Below are positions 21,934 to 34,085 of a stretch of DNA of 64,000 bases, in pieces. The notes beneath the pieces were generated by a model, which made no database searches, was not told the DNA's origin, and was given only the letters and a program-made list of their open reading frames with translations. Every line of letters begins with the position of its first letter. Within the stretch, counting starts at the first letter, position 1. Source of the DNA: Tolypeutes matacus (taxonomy: Eukaryota; Chordata; Mammalia; Cingulata; Chlamyphoridae). Both the position numbers and the translations under genes were made by a program. The stretch is from NCBI GenBank assembly GCA_026826555.1, contig JAKSZT010054307.1, forward strand, positions 874,140 to 938,139. Reading direction: 5' to 3'.

Positions 21934-24883
21934 AAAGAGACAAGAAATGACAGGTAAAGATGAAAGAAGTTGCCTGTGTAGATGGAAATGCAACATGTAA
22001 ATTTGAGAGCTGTTGTAAAAAAAAAACAGCCAATCTTGTGGGGGAGGGAGAGAAAGAATTATATATACATATTTATATCTACATATACAGCAGAGAGAAG
22101 CAGAGACAAAAAATTGAGAAAGTGAAAAAGAGTGCTAAAACGTCCCAATTCCAAGATCTAATTTCTTTCTAAGGTTGGCAAACATTCTTGTCCTTGAGAT
22201 TCATGAGATGTTGGTATAACTTATAATAAATTATTTTTCTTTTCTTTAAGATAGGTCTAATTGGTTTCTATGTTTGTAACTGATATGGCAAATAAGATCG
22301 AAAATGGTTAAAGTTATCCAAGATCACATCATCTAATAATTGTTGAAAAACTCAAAATCAAATTCCAGGATCCCTGACTTCTAATCAACTAATTATGATG
22401 AATCATCCCATCCTAGAGACCATCCTAGAGACCTCTGCTTAGATTAAGAGGCATTGAAGATAGAAAGGTTTGTGCATTAAAGCCAGAAGTAAGAAAATAG
22501 GATAAAAATTGGAAAATCCAAGAAGATATAAATGAATATGAATAAAAGAATGAAATTAGAGAATGAGAATTTAAGAATAAATTATAATTATGTATTTAAA
22601 TAACACTATCCACATGAGAAGGCCGGGGATTAGTAGTCATTTGATTCCATTTTGGCCATCCAGCCTTCAACACCTACTAAGCGCCAAATGGGGAACACCT
22701 GCTGAGAATTCAGAGAAGAGATAAAACATGTGTTTAGCCTTACTAAGTTCACAATTTGTTACCCTGTGTTGAGGTAGGGCTTTTGAGGTCAGGCTGTTAA
22801 AGGGTAATTATTATTCTTACTTTTATTTATTTATTCTGGTAATGCATTATTAAGGAATTAATTGGTTCTTTCTTTTATCTTCTATAGCCTCATTAGAGAA
22901 GAAGTAAAACATCTTTTATTCTTCCTCAATAACACCAACATACACACATTTGCTCAACCAACATCCCCATCACCCCCAAAAAGAAGCAGTCAGGTGTTTC
23001 TTACTCAGAAAATTCCTTGACTACAGAAGAAAGGTAAACAATGTGTATGGATTTTCTTTTTTTTTTGCATAAGTTTCAGAAGTAGTAATATTTGTATTTC
23101 GAAAATGGAAACCATGAAGGCTGTTAGGATGGTTTGCCCACAAGTGGAAATGGTTGGAGAATGTGGCTTTAAGGGGAAAAGATGGCAGAATTCCAAAGGA
23201 ATTTAATTCCCTAGAGATGGGAAAGGATTTGGGGAATTGAAAGGGCACAGTATCATGGAGGTCCTCACCCTCCTCCTAAGTAGAGGGAAAACAGTTTTTG
23301 AATACCCATGAAGACTAAACTCTACAAAAAGAATCAGTTGCGTATTATACTGAAATTAGAATCTGCAGTCACCCTTTATTTGTTGCTGGCTGCCAGGAGA
23401 AAAAGTAGATCATGAAATATGAGGCCCCTCCCCACCTTTCTCACTAAAAATAAAAGAGCCTACATAATTTATGGAATAATGAATTAGATTAATATATGGC
23501 TGATTAGTTCATTTACAATTTTAATGAAAATATCAGTTTCTTATAACATACATTTTTATAGATAAAATGGACAAATTATGTTTTATATGCTCCCCCAGGT
23601 GATGGTTACATCTCAGGATGATTAAATAGAAGTTGGGAATTTAGTGGAAGAATATTCTAGGAGGAATTTGTGATAAATAGCTCCTGAAGAACCTATGACT
23701 AACTTAGAAATCTTCTTGTTTTCTTCTTAATAAACAGAACCAGAAACAGAGCCCCTGATCTCTTGGTACATTGTGCTCCTAAAAGCACTGGATTGTAACA
23801 TTTCTACAACCTCCTTTTACTTACCTTACTAAGGAGAGAAATGACCAGCTTTATATGCTGAAAATACAAAGAAACTGACACAACATGAATCTTTTTTTTC
23901 CTGAGCTTTTTCATTGTGTATGATCAAGTCTTTTAATATTTGATCATGGCTAAATGAAAGATTTTAGAATTATAATATCTACCTAAAATATTAGCCAATT
24001 AGGGTCCCCATGACCAACCTGGCATAAAGGTAAGCAACTTCAAGTTGATTACCAGACCTAGGTATTAAATATCTTCAGTACTGACCAAAATTCAGCCTTC
24101 CTACATTTTTCTGAACTGCATAAACCCAAAGTCCCAGTACAATTCAGTAGAAGAACGGGAACTGACATTGAACTTCACATGGGCCTTTATGAGTCGGACC
24201 TTGGTGACAGACTTAATTTGATTTTGAAAAATAAAGAAATGTGACATTTAGAGATCTGTGAATTGATTCTATCCTATTACTATTGCATGTGGAGACTCTT
24301 GCTTAGGATAGGCTATGTTTTTATTGCTTAAAAAAAAATCAAGGTAATTTGAGCAAAGTTGAACAATGTTGACTAGAGACTCATCTTTTGATCTTTGGTA
24401 ATAGTTTATTCATTATACTTAATAGAAGAAAAAGTAAAATTCCACATCATCTGCCTGTAGCTTTACAAAAGTGATCTAGTATTAGTCTGTAAATTCTCTT
24501 TTCTTTAATATTAGCTCCTCTAATGACACATGTAGAATACATACTTCCTCAGCCACTATACACAGAAAGGAAAACCCCACCAATTGTAATAGGTTGAGCC
24601 CTTACCCTTGTAATTATTGCCACCCAACTTCTCTCAGATTTTCTTCCCCAACAGCCCACTTGAGCAGCTAATTGTCTCTGTATGTTGCAGTGGCAAGCAT
24701 TTTTTACTCACTGATCACCAACTGAGTCTATCTGGGCCTTGAGTGTGAGTAAAATTTGCTTCTCATGATGGTTCTTTTCTTGTTGCTGAAAACACAACAC
24801 TGGAGACAGGACACTGACATTTTCTATTTGCTTTCACTGTTGTTGCTGCTGCCATCTCTTCTCATCACCCCAGCATGCCTCAT
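21934..24883. other. Unassigned intergenic sequence
   Basis: About 3 kb of AT-rich sequence with no gene or repeat I can name. Short frames at 21960-22172 and 23005-23248 lack any recognisable domain. Poly(T) runs near 23055 and 23888 could be remnants of retroposon tails. Confidence 0.35.
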
Positions 24884-25010
24884 TTTTTTTTTTTTTTAAT
24901 TCTGGTAACATACATACAATCTAAAAATTCCCCTTTTAACCACATTCAAATATATAATCCAGTGCTGTTAATTATATTCACAACGTTTGCTACAAACCTC
25001 ACTCTTAAAG
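24884..25010 (-). repeat. L1 3' UTR fragment
   Basis: A poly(T) run is followed by 'acatacaatctaaaaattcccc' and 'gtgctgttaattatattcac', which match the 3' UTR of the antisense L1 at 9085-9170. It is a 5'-truncated minus-strand copy. Confidence 0.65.
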
Positions 25011-25200
25011 TCTAAGAAGTCCTGGCTTTCACAGAATCCAAGACCCCAATTGCCCTCACCCAAGCCCTACCCCAGCCCCTTTGATCAGATTAGAAATGTA
25101 TTTATTGCATAAAATAAAAGTTACACTGAACACAAAAAGTAGATAAGACAATAAGTTTCTGAGAAGTTTCTGCTGCTCATTCCTTTTAAAAACATTTATT
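25011..25200. other. Unassigned short stretch
   Basis: Nothing is recognised here except the left copy of the SINE target duplication at 25188-25200. Confidence 0.4.
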
Positions 25201-25539
25201 GGGGAAGCAGATGTGGCTCAAGAAGTTGCACTCCTGCTTACCACATGGGAGGTCCCTGGTTTAGTTCCAGTGCCTCCTAAAGAAGACAAGCAAGACAGTG
25301 AGCTGGCATGCCAAGCTGACACAACAAGATGATGCAACAAAGGAGGAAAAACACAATGAATGACAAAGCAAGGAGCCCAGGTGGCTTAAGCAATTATGTG
25401 CCTACCTTCCACACGGGAGGTCCCTGGTTTGGTTCTAGTGCCTCCTAAAAAGAAGATGAGCACACAACGAACAAACACAGCAAGCTCAAACAATGAGGGT
25501 GGTGGCGAGAAATAAATAATTTTAAAAATAATAATAAAT
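25201..25539 (+). mobile_element. Dimeric DAS-type SINE
   Basis: The first tRNA-like head starts at 25201 (GGGGAAGCAGATGTGGCTCA) with a B-box-like 'ggtccctggtttagttcc' at 25251-25268. A second, related head begins near 25373 (GGAGCCCAGGTGGCTTAAG) with 'ggtccctggtttggttct' at 25420-25437. A tail of AAT and AAAT repeats follows. A perfect 13-base target duplication, AAAAACATTTATT, sits at 25188-25200 and 25540-25552, so both units arrived in one event. The family is the armadillo DAS type; subfamily assignment is not possible by eye. Confidence 0.85.
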
Positions 25540-25552
25540 AAAAACATTTATT

Positions 25553-25969
25553 AAGTACCTATTGATCTGTTGTTAAAATAAATGAACAGAATGGACAAAC
25601 TCCCTGTTATTATTGTAGTAGGTAAAAACAAACAACAATTAATAAATAAATATATACTATGTCAGATGGTAATAAATGCTAAGTAGAGAAACAAAGTAAG
25701 TCAAAGTGGAAAAGGAGTGCTAAGAATGAGGTTCTATTTTATATTGGGATAGTTTGGGAAGGCCTTACTAATGGACATTTTCAACAGAAAGTCAACCATG
25801 CAGACTTCTGGAGAAAGAGAATCCTGGAAGAAAGGGAGAATCATTTCAAAGAGCTTGTAGCAGAATTGTGCTTGGCATATTGGAAGAACAGGAAAAAAAA
25901 AAAAAAAAAAAAAGCCAGTGTGGAAGAAATTGAGCCATCTAGAAGAGCAGAGGAGTGAATGGACTAGGA
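25553..25969. other. Unassigned sequence with a poly(A) run
   Basis: It contains an A run at about 25893-25912 but no recognised family. The sequence before it may be an old repeat. The 86-codon minus-strand frame at 25734-25994 is an artefact of the run. Confidence 0.3.
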
Positions 25970-26151
25970 CAGTGGTTCTCAAACTTGGATGCACATTGGA
26001 ATCACCCTGGGAGTTCGAAAAACATGGATATCTTGATCTACCCCTTGAGTTTGTGATTTACTTGGTCTGCACTATGGCCTGAACATCAGGATTTTTTATA
26101 ACTACCCCCCCCCCAAGAGATTCTAATATGGAACAAAGTTTGAGAATCAGA
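25970..26151 (+). mobile_element. MER5-type hAT DNA transposon fragment
   Basis: It starts CAGTGGTTCTCAAACTTGG and ends near 'AAAGTTTGAGAATCA', giving the inverted ends typical of MER5A/B (hAT-Charlie MITE). Between them is 'attggaatcaccctgggag' and, later, a C run with 'aagagattctaat'. It is non-coding and old. Confidence 0.85.
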
Positions 26152-27104
26152 GTAAGATTGCCTAAAAGTTTTTTTAACCCACAAGGGGTCAGTGATATTA
26201 TCATGGAGTGAGATCAGTCAGAGTGGCTGTTTTGTTTTCTCCAAGCGGTTCTGATGCCTGTTTCAGATGCAAAGTAGGTGGAAGGCTGGATTTAATTAGG
26301 GTAAGAGGTTTTCCATGTAAGTAATGAAGAAGAGAGAAAAAAGAGTGTTGAGACTCTATGCAAGAGAGTTATTATAATGAGGGATCACAGAATCTAAACT
26401 GGGTAAGTAGAAAAATAAGGCCATGAGAGGAATAAGGAACAATGTTAGGATAAATGAAACACAAGTCTTAGGGGACTCAAAGATTTATTCCTGTTGGGCA
26501 CTGGAGGGAGAGAGTTGGAAAGATAGGTAGTGGTGATTATAGAGATTACAAAGTAGATACAGTAATGGAAAGATCTGCTGTTTGACCATAGAAGTGGGTG
26601 ATCAAGGAAGAGTAGAGAACAAGATTGTTGGTGGAGAAGATAAAAACTGAGAGCCAGGGTCAACTATGGAAGGATACTCTATGTGGTTATTAAAGTCACC
26701 AAAAATTACGACAGCAATATTAAAGGAAGTGACAGTAATGTAAGTGTTAACATGTTCAAGGGATGGTAAGGAATGACTAGGGCTAGGGATGTCTACTGAT
26801 GACTACAACAAAGAGGAATCAAGGCAGTGTAGGAACTTCAAAGCTGAGAGATTTCCAAGGAGGAAGGAGGGAAGATGGACTGGAAGTAGCAGTGAGCTGC
26901 AAAGAGCTACTCCATCCCCAAGCTCAAGTTTCAGCATGAGCAAGAAGGTGAAAGAAACATTCAAGAGAAGATATTAAAGATAATAAGGAATTTGCCAGTG
27001 ACAGAACTTGATTCTCCAGGGGGAGAGTTTGGAATTGGGAAGAATGGAAGGGTGAGTTAGACTGTGAATTAAGATCCAAGCCATAAGACAACTTGGTGTA
27101 CTTG
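26152..27104. other. Unassigned purine-rich sequence
   Basis: No family is recognised. The purine bias creates minor open frames (26445-26663, 26789-26977) without recognisable content. Confidence 0.3.
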
Positions 27105-27190
27105 AGGTGAATATGTGTAAAATCCTTCAAACAGTTCTTGGTACACAGTAAGTGTTCTATACGTGTCAGTTATTATTAATATTATGGTGA
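27105..27190 (+). repeat. MIR 3' half
   Basis: 'tgtgtaaaatccttcaaaca', 'ttggtacacagtaagtgttc' and a final run of TTATTATT are the familiar end of a MIR element on the + strand. Confidence 0.6.
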
Positions 27191-27524
27191 CTAATGTGAA
27201 CAGGGATGCAAGTCACGCTGGAATTAGTTCCAATGGATCCTTGGGCCAATCATATTGATAAACCTGTGATTTGGGGGGTAAAGGTACAGATCTTCACAAA
27301 AGCATGCAGAGTTCTGGCTTTGTATAAAAGGGAGTAAAGTTCATGTCATGGAAAAGGGAACTGAGAACCCTGAATAACCAAAATCCTGTGAAATTAAAGA
27401 AAGCTATTAAGAAAAAGAAATCCATAAATCTCGGGGAGAGAAAAGGAATGCCTTCACTGGACCTGGAATTTTGAGAAATACTTGAAAGCTAGAAAATAAT
27501 AGGGCAACAGTAAGTCGTGTGTGT
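27191..27524. other. Unassigned sequence
   Basis: Nothing recognisable. Confidence 0.35.
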
Positions 27525-28050
27525 CAGTTGTAACTCATGCCCACAAATTCTCTGATACTCCTCCCTTCAAAGGTGGAGGCTAATTTTCCTCCCCTTCAGT
27601 GTGGCCTATACTTAGTGACTTGATTCTGATGGAATAAAACATAGCAAAAGTGACAATGTGTGACTTCCAAGACTAGGCCACAAAAAGCATTTTGGCCTTC
27701 TACTTGCTCTTTCTCTCTTGGATCACTACCTCTGAGGGAAGCCAACTGCCATGCCATGTTGGGGAAAGCCAACCCTAACTAGCTCTATAGTGAGGCATAT
27801 ATGGGAGAAACTGAGGTTTTTACCAACTTGCCAGCCATACAAGCCACCTTGGAAGCAGATCTTCCAGTTCTGGTCGAGTCTTCAAATCACTGCAGGGCAA
27901 AATCTTGACCTTATGAGAGACTCTAAGCCAGAACAACCCAGCAAAGGCACTCCCAGTTTCCTGACCATCGAAACTGTGTGAAATACTAAATGTTTAAACT
28001 GCTAAGTTTGGGGAAAATTTGTTATGCAGCACTAGATAACTAATGCATTA
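27525..28050 (+). repeat. MLT1-type LTR (MaLR)
   Basis: The element shows the MLT1 order: 'tgtgacttccaagactaggccacaaaa' split at 27658-27685, 'ggatcactacctctgaggg', 'ggaagccaactgccatg', 'ctaagccagaacaacccagc', and the 3' end with 'ctgctaagtttggggaaaat' and 'gcactagataactaatgca'. The 76-codon frame at 27751-27981 lies in this LTR. It is probably a solo LTR of an old MaLR. Confidence 0.75.
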
Positions 28051-28459
28051 TGTTTGAGCTTTGATGATTAAGCTGGACTCATATTTTTTATTGAAAAATG
28101 TCCTCCTTCACTTACTTCCTTCTCGGGTTATGGTACCTTACTCCCCGCACCCTTCTTAAACTGGATGCATGCCAATTTAGGAGTGGGATGGGTAGGAGCA
28201 GAGGTCTTTCCGGTCACCTTCTTACTGAACCTTGACCAACAGACATCTCATCCTGAAGCAAGCCAAGTACCAAGGCAAGATAGCAGAAGGTGTCTTTTAT
28301 TTTTTTATAACATCCCCAAAGCATAGAAAAGAAATGGATTTTTTCCATGTACTAATGCACAAGAATTACTCTAAGACGCCGTCACTCTTAGCAGTCTAAA
28401 AGGTCTGATTGTTTATAGATGTATGACCCTGAGGCTGTATCATCCAGGACTCTTCTTTT
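28051..28459. other. Unassigned sequence
   Basis: Nothing recognisable beyond short homopolymers. Confidence 0.35.
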
Positions 28460-29220
28460 GTTGTTTTTGCTTTACTTCTACCATAATTTATTGAATTTTC
28501 CTTTCAAACTACAAAAGCAATACCTGCTTCTTACAACAATAAAACAACTGCCAGTGTGCAAAGAAAAAGCCAACAATCTTCCTCTTCCCAATTGCCAAGG
28601 TAATCAATGTTAACAGTTTGTTCTGTATCCTTATGTTCATGGACAAATATATAGGGAGATAAATATTTCCCTTTGTTTCTTTTATTTTTTACCTGTACTA
28701 CACCATATTCATTACTCAGAACTATGCATTTTTTCATTAAAATATATTATAGATGTCACTCCATATTCATACAAATAGATCTAACTCATTGTTTTATATA
28801 GTTTCATAATATTCCACAGTATGAATTTATTTAGCCATTCTTCCCTTGCTGGTTATTTCCTGTATTTACCATTGAAAATACAGTGCAATAACCATCCTTT
28901 AAAATATATATTCATATACAGGGACTTATATTTCCTGAGACCTTAGTCCTTAGTGATTTATGAGTCATTGAGTATATTTTAAAATTTATAATAATGTTCC
29001 AGATAACTATTAAAAACATTTATAGTCTTTCACAGTTGGACCATCAGTGTATCAACATTTGCTTTTCTCCATACTTTTGACAGGGCTGAAAAGTGATAAA
29101 CTTCTGCACTTTGGGAATGAAAATGATAATCCCAATACTGTCAATACTGTTTTGACTTACATTTCCCTATTAGTCATATTGACCATCTTCTCTTGTGTTT
29201 TGGGACAATGGCTATTCTTG
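28460..29220 (-). repeat. Old L1 (L1M-type) 3' end
   Basis: The + strand reads as the complement of an old L1 3' region: 'ttcataatattccacagtatg', 'ttatttagccattcttccct', 'cattgaaaatacagtgcaat', then 'cttttgacagggctgaaaa'. It is 5' truncated and diverged. The 60-codon frames on both strands are incidental. Confidence 0.6.
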
Positions 29221-29261
29221 TGGTCTTCATAGGACTTGCTGAAGGAAATAAGAGAGGTAGG

Positions 29262-29761
29262 TGTGTCAGTTTAATGTAATTATGAATTCCAAAAATATAA
29301 TTGAATCATGCTTGTAAACTGATCTGTTAATCTGGGCATGATTAAGTTAGGATTAGGGCGTTGAGCCCCACCCCTTGGTGGGTGGGGAATTGAATATAAA
29401 AGGCAAGGCAAAGGACAGTTGAAGCAGTCTTTTGAGAAGAAGTTTTGATGTTGGAAAGAAGGCTCCAGGAGAAGAGAAGCAAGCCGTTTGCCTGATCGTC
29501 TACAGCTGACCTTGTGGAGGAAACAGGAGCTAAGCCCGGAGAGAAACGCAGCCCCGGGAAGAGAGGAACCCCAGAAGCCTGAACCCTGGCAGACACCAGC
29601 AGCTGTCTTGCTCTAACACGTGGCAATAGACTGTGGTGAGAGAAGAAACTTAACGCTTTATGGCCTGGTATCTGTGGACTTCTACCCCTAATAAATACCC
29701 TTTATAAAGACCAACCCATTTTTGGTATTTTACATTAGCACCCCTTTGGCTGACTAATACA
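29262..29761 (+). mobile_element. Complete solo LTR, 500 bp, with 5-bp target duplication
   Basis: The element runs from TGTGTCAG to TAATACA (TG...CA ends) and is flanked on both sides by GTAGG (29257-29261 and 29762-29766). A TATA box (TATAAAAG) lies at 29395-29402, just after a GC-rich inverted repeat of CCCCACC and GGTGGGG (29366-29387), and AATAAA is at 29690-29695. A 5-bp duplication fits the ERV-L/MaLR class. No internal retroviral sequence is present, so the provirus was probably lost by LTR-LTR recombination. The 94-codon minus-strand frame at 29342-29626 is antisense and not a gene. I cannot name the family; it may be xenarthran-specific. Confidence 0.8.
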
Positions 29762-29766
29762 GTAGG

Positions 29767-31345
29767 TGCTGTTTATATCCCTAAAGCTTCCAATACAAAC
29801 TTTCAGAAAGTTAGATTCCTTCTGGACTAGGAAGACAGATGCGGTAGAGATGGCTCCCAGGATCGTCAGAGGAATTCTGGACTGGGACTATAAACAAGAT
29901 GAGTGATGTGGTCAATGGTGCATATCCCCAAATATCAAAACCAGATGATTTTGTAGGGATACAGAAAAGGTGGAGAGGGAATCTTGAACTGTTAGTCCAA
30001 CTTGTTTTGAGGGATCACTAAATTAACTCACACTGCAAATTCAGATGTGAAAGAAAATATAAATATTTTATCTGTCACATCTGGTTTTCCTTCTAGGCCT
30101 CTACTTTTCGTTTAGCAGGAATAAATAACTAAGTGTATTACATAGCTTAATCTTAGTCCTATCCATTAATTTGAATAGTTCCTTTAGATAGTAGTCTCTC
30201 ATTTGGAAAAAAAATGCTAAGTCGCTCAGATAATTTCCTTCACCTCTGTGTTTCCCAAGATGGCCTCTGAGTGACAATAACTGTGAGAGGTGGTATGAAT
30301 GATACATCATTAGTGGAGAGAGGGGGAGAGGGCCTCCCTGCCTCTATGTGTACCCACTGGTCTCCAGGCTTCCCTTGTCAAGTCTTTTGTTGTGTTTTGG
30401 TCTCATCTGTTGCTATTCCCCTTCTGTCCTCCCATGCTGTCATCTGTGGCTGGTGAACAGGTGATCTACTCTTTGGGCTTGAGTTATACTGCCACAAATC
30501 AGCAGCCAACCCTCATGGGCTTATCTGGATCCCTCTTTGAGTGTCTACCACATCTTCATCCCAGCCCCTGGCTTAGCAATCATCTCTTGATCTCTAACCT
30601 CAGTCGTGGGGTAACTTTCCTTGCCACAAAGGTCCCCTGAATTCCCCTGGTTCTCTTTGCCAAATAGCAACTGACAGTGGCTTGGGAATTTCCTCCATGC
30701 TCTCTATCTATCTGACCACACTGCCCTTTTCTCTTATCTAGATTGGGCTGCCCAACTCTAGCATGTGGGGACCCTGCATGCCAGGTACCTGGAGTTCCAA
30801 ATTGGGGTATGGGATAGGAGCTAGTAGCCCATGGGAATATCCTCACTTCTCGAATGCCTCCCACCCATTTCTAAGCTGAAAACCTACATGCTAAATGCCA
30901 GGTTCTCCTCCATCTCTCTAATCTTCTTGTCCCAGAATGGAAAGGAGTCAAGGTCTTTTCATACTTCCCTATTTAATCTGTTATTTCTACTATCAGACAT
31001 CAATTCTTGAGGGCTTGCTATAGAAGGTAGAAATAGCTTCTTTTCTAAAATACGGAAAACTTTAGGATTTACTTTTCCCCACGCCTTATTATTGATATGT
31101 CAGGTGTGGGAGGGATACCTCTAATAGAACTTAGCAAATTCTTTCTTATCACAACAACTTGCATGCAAAGTTATTTGCCTATTGCATCATCGCATTATAT
31201 CAGAAACAAAATATTGCCTTGGTCTTCATCCTCGCACTTGTTTTATAACATTTGTAAGCCTCCTTTCCCACACCCACTCTCATCCCAAGAAGATCCACAA
31301 GCAAAGGACACAGCCCCAGCATGGCAAAAAGGAACAGCATATTAA
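29767..31345. other. Unassigned intergenic sequence
   Basis: About 1.6 kb without recognised repeats or gene structure. The block at 30270-30860 is richer in GC than its surroundings and has open frames of 61-94 codons on both strands. No splice-flanked exon or domain can be supported. Confidence 0.35.
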
Positions 31346-31349
31346 TATT

Positions 31350-31520
31350 TTTTAACAAATATTTTTATTATGCTCACTATGTACTAGACTGTTTTAAACC
31401 ATTATATTTATTGATCCATTCAATTCTCATAATAACCCTAGGAAGTAGATACAAATACCATTCCTACAGATGCTACAGCACCTTTGCTATTAATCACCTA
31501 TCTATGTTGCCAGCACATTC
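31350..31520 (-). repeat. MIR core fragment
   Basis: The + strand shows the complement of a MIR: 'tatgtactagactgtttta', 'tcaattctcataataacccta' and 'gaagtagatacaaatacc'. The conserved tail then fades into worn sequence. Confidence 0.6.
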
Positions 31521-32158
31521 ACTGTGAATAGTGCTCCTGAAATCTTTATGAGATTCAGCAACCCTGTAGGAGGCCCTACTCAGAGCCATCTGTATTTCCA
31601 AAGCTCCAAGCTCATTTCTGTGTGACTGCTCTGGGTCCAGCCAGTGGAATGGTTGTCTAGCAGCTTCACACCGGTGGGGCTGTCAGGGAAGGAAAGTCAT
31701 GCCAAATGGTGCTGCACCGAAGGTCACACGTTGCCTTTACCTTTCATTCATTTTCCTTAAGACGTCCAGGCCCCCTCCCTTATAAGACCTGATGGGTTGG
31801 GCATTGGTGGCCTAAGTATAAAGAATTACCGAAACCTAGACCATATCAGAGTGAACCATGAATTTCTGGAGAATGTGGGAGTGAAAGAAGTAAGAGCACC
31901 GATGCTGTGGACTGCTGTCCCCCTCGGTCTGGCCAGCTGCCACCACCTGCAGTTTCTGGTGACCAATGAGGTCTAGAGCAGTGTTTGGCCGCACACTCCT
32001 TACTTAATCTCTTACTTAATCCATGGTCTATTAGAAGGCAGGTGGCCCAGGGCAGCAGCTCTGATCCCCACCACAGACAACCTTAGGGAGAAAGAGAAAG
32101 TGTGTATGCATTAGGGGGAGGCGAGGTGTAAGGTGCTGGGAAATTAAGGTTAGACCTT
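31521..32158. other. Unassigned sequence
   Basis: Relatively GC-rich compared with the window. I looked for a processed pseudogene at 31760-31980 but recognised no protein. It contains the small tandem repeat CTTACTTAATC (32000-32020). Confidence 0.3.
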
Positions 32159-32700
32159 TGTATCAGTGATTTGCCAACGAATAAAAATCTCAACAATTAA
32201 AGGAGACTCGACAAAGAGAATGAGGTTTTATTATATTAGCTGGGTGGCAAGCAAGCAGTAGAGAGCTGTAGCATGTCCATGTTCAAAAAAAAAAACATTC
32301 TAAGGAGATTACTGAGCCTAAGATAAATAATGTAACAGATAATATCAAATATCTCTTAATGGTATACTCTAGTCTCAAGATCCTAAGGCATTCACAATGG
32401 AAGTTATACATGAGAATCCTGGAAAAGCTAGAATGTGATTGGCTCACTTGGCACTAAACAAATGGGCAAATATTAACCAATATACCATATCCCAAGTTCA
32501 GAATACCCCAGAGCACCTGGTGGGGAGTCAGCAGCTAGTTCCCCCATCAGTGAGATCAGCAGCACGTGACACAATCCTCAACCTAATGGGATTCACCTTC
32601 TTGCCAAACTGCAAAAGGATCGAACAAGCCAATCACATCCTCCCACAGGAACAAAGGGGCACCCAGCCTCTTGTCATTGCAAAATTTACCTTCCAGAGCA
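32159..32700 (-). repeat. LTR-like block, antisense
   Basis: Read on the minus strand the block has CCAAT-type motifs (near 32630 and 32440), a poly(A) signal AATAAAAC at about 32226-32233 followed by 'ctcattctctttgtcgag', and a possible CA end at 32159 (TGTATCAG on the + strand). This is the arrangement of an ERV LTR with a short U5. Immediately to the right, 32700-32830, 'actaataaacggctgttaat' could be the R-U5 part of another LTR on the + strand. No target duplication was found and the family is unknown. The 89-codon frame at 32439-32708 is incidental. Confidence 0.4.
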
Positions 32701-32929
32701 CCTACTAATTCACTCTGCTCCCAAGTGCAGCCTCCTTGAGGCCCTGCCAGGCCAGCAGTGTCCTGCTCTCCCCAGGCTGTGAGGATATGACTAATAAACG
32801 GCTGTTAATCTCATCTGTCCAGTGTCATGTATCATGAGTTTGGACATCTTGTACTATTTAAGAAGGGGGACGCCTTCCTCACCAATGGGGTGAGTAGGAG
32901 GTGGTCAGAACACTTAGATATCATTTGAA

Positions 32930-33330
32930 CTTGTATAACAGAGAAACTCCAAATAATAATGGCTTAAACAAGACAATTTTATTTCTTTCAGGTAGGAGGT
33001 CTAGGGCTGTTAGGGGGTGAGTCTGAAATCTTCAGAGACCCAGGGTTCTTCTATTTCTTCTTTTGATATTCTCAATATGAAGATTTCATCATAGCATCTA
33101 TTACCGATGCTCCACCTCCATTCATCATGGGAACTCTCCAGTCAGCAAGAAGGAAAAAGAGGCAAGGGGCTAGCAGGGCTTCCCCTTAAATGATTGAAAG
33201 TTCCATGCAACACTTCCATTTCCATTGTCACATTGGCCAGGACTTGGTCATGTGGTTACATTTAGCTCTGAGACATGTCATCATTTTTAAAGATTTCTAA
33301 ATGGATATTGAGGGATCACTAGGAGTCTCT
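32930..33330. repeat. Old interspersed repeat, class uncertain
   Basis: The string 'tataacagagaaactcc', 'aatggcttaaacaagacaa' followed by 'ccattgtcacattggccagg' and 'acttggtcatgtggttaca' resembles a common mammalian MER element I cannot name with certainty, probably a non-autonomous DNA transposon. Confidence 0.4.
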
Positions 33331-34004
33331 GACATAGTTATTAAACCAGTAGTCCCCAAAGTAGACTGTTTATATCTGAGTAAGCATGCAAGACTATTCA
33401 TTAAGGTACAAATAAAATATTTGACATTATATTAATTTTCGTCTCTGATTAAGAAATTAAGTTTTACTAACACATAATGTTTAGATTGATAGTGGCACCT
33501 TCACTTGGGTCCTATGCCAGATAGTCCCATATTACATACACTGTACACAGTAGGACTCTACAGCCCAGGGCCCTTGGTAGTGTAAACCTCACTCACTATA
33601 CACTTTCAGCAGGTTGATTTTTAAGATGAAAAGTTTCCATGTGGAGTTACAGATTATGTGATCAGTTTTAACTGCATTAGCCATCATAAAAGGGATATTG
33701 GGCTTAAAAATATCCCTGTGGAAAAAAACTGCAGACTGAAGATAAGCTTCACAAAGCAAGCACAAGCAAATAACAAGAAAATGGAAGTCCTGTCACTTTT
33801 ACTGCCAGTGCAATCTCTCTATCAGGCACATTATCAGCTAAAACATTTAAATATACATTTACTTATATTTATGATTAGTGATGAACTTTGCCTTATGGAT
33901 ATACAGTGCTTTAAGATATTAACAAAAATAGTAAACTACCAAAATTAATAAGAGATTTAAAAATATTACTTATTTCAAGCAACTCATCTATTTAAATGTT
34001 CTAT
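33331..34004. other. Unassigned sequence
   Basis: A 96-codon + strand frame at 33658-33948 has no domain I recognise; the composition is ordinary and there are no flanking splice or promoter signals to support it. Confidence 0.35.
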
Positions 34005-34085
34005 TTTATATGAGAATCCCCTATATTTTTCATGTAACATTTATATAATCTAAAGCTACTTTAAAAATAATACTATAAAAAACTA
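34005..34085 (+). repeat. L1 3' terminus (truncated)
   Basis: 'atatgagaatcccctatatt', 'catgtaacatttatataatc' and 'taaagctactttaaaaata' match the 3' end of the L1 part of the U6 chimera (21830-21890). It is an extremely 5'-truncated L1. Confidence 0.6.

Noticed and set aside
30270..30870. Host exon in a GC-richer block
   Set aside because: Several overlapping frames on both strands but no domain, no convincing splice sites and no conserved motif visible by eye.
31760..31980. Processed pseudogene
   Set aside because: The local composition looked exon-like, but no known protein, poly(A) tail or target duplication could be recognised.
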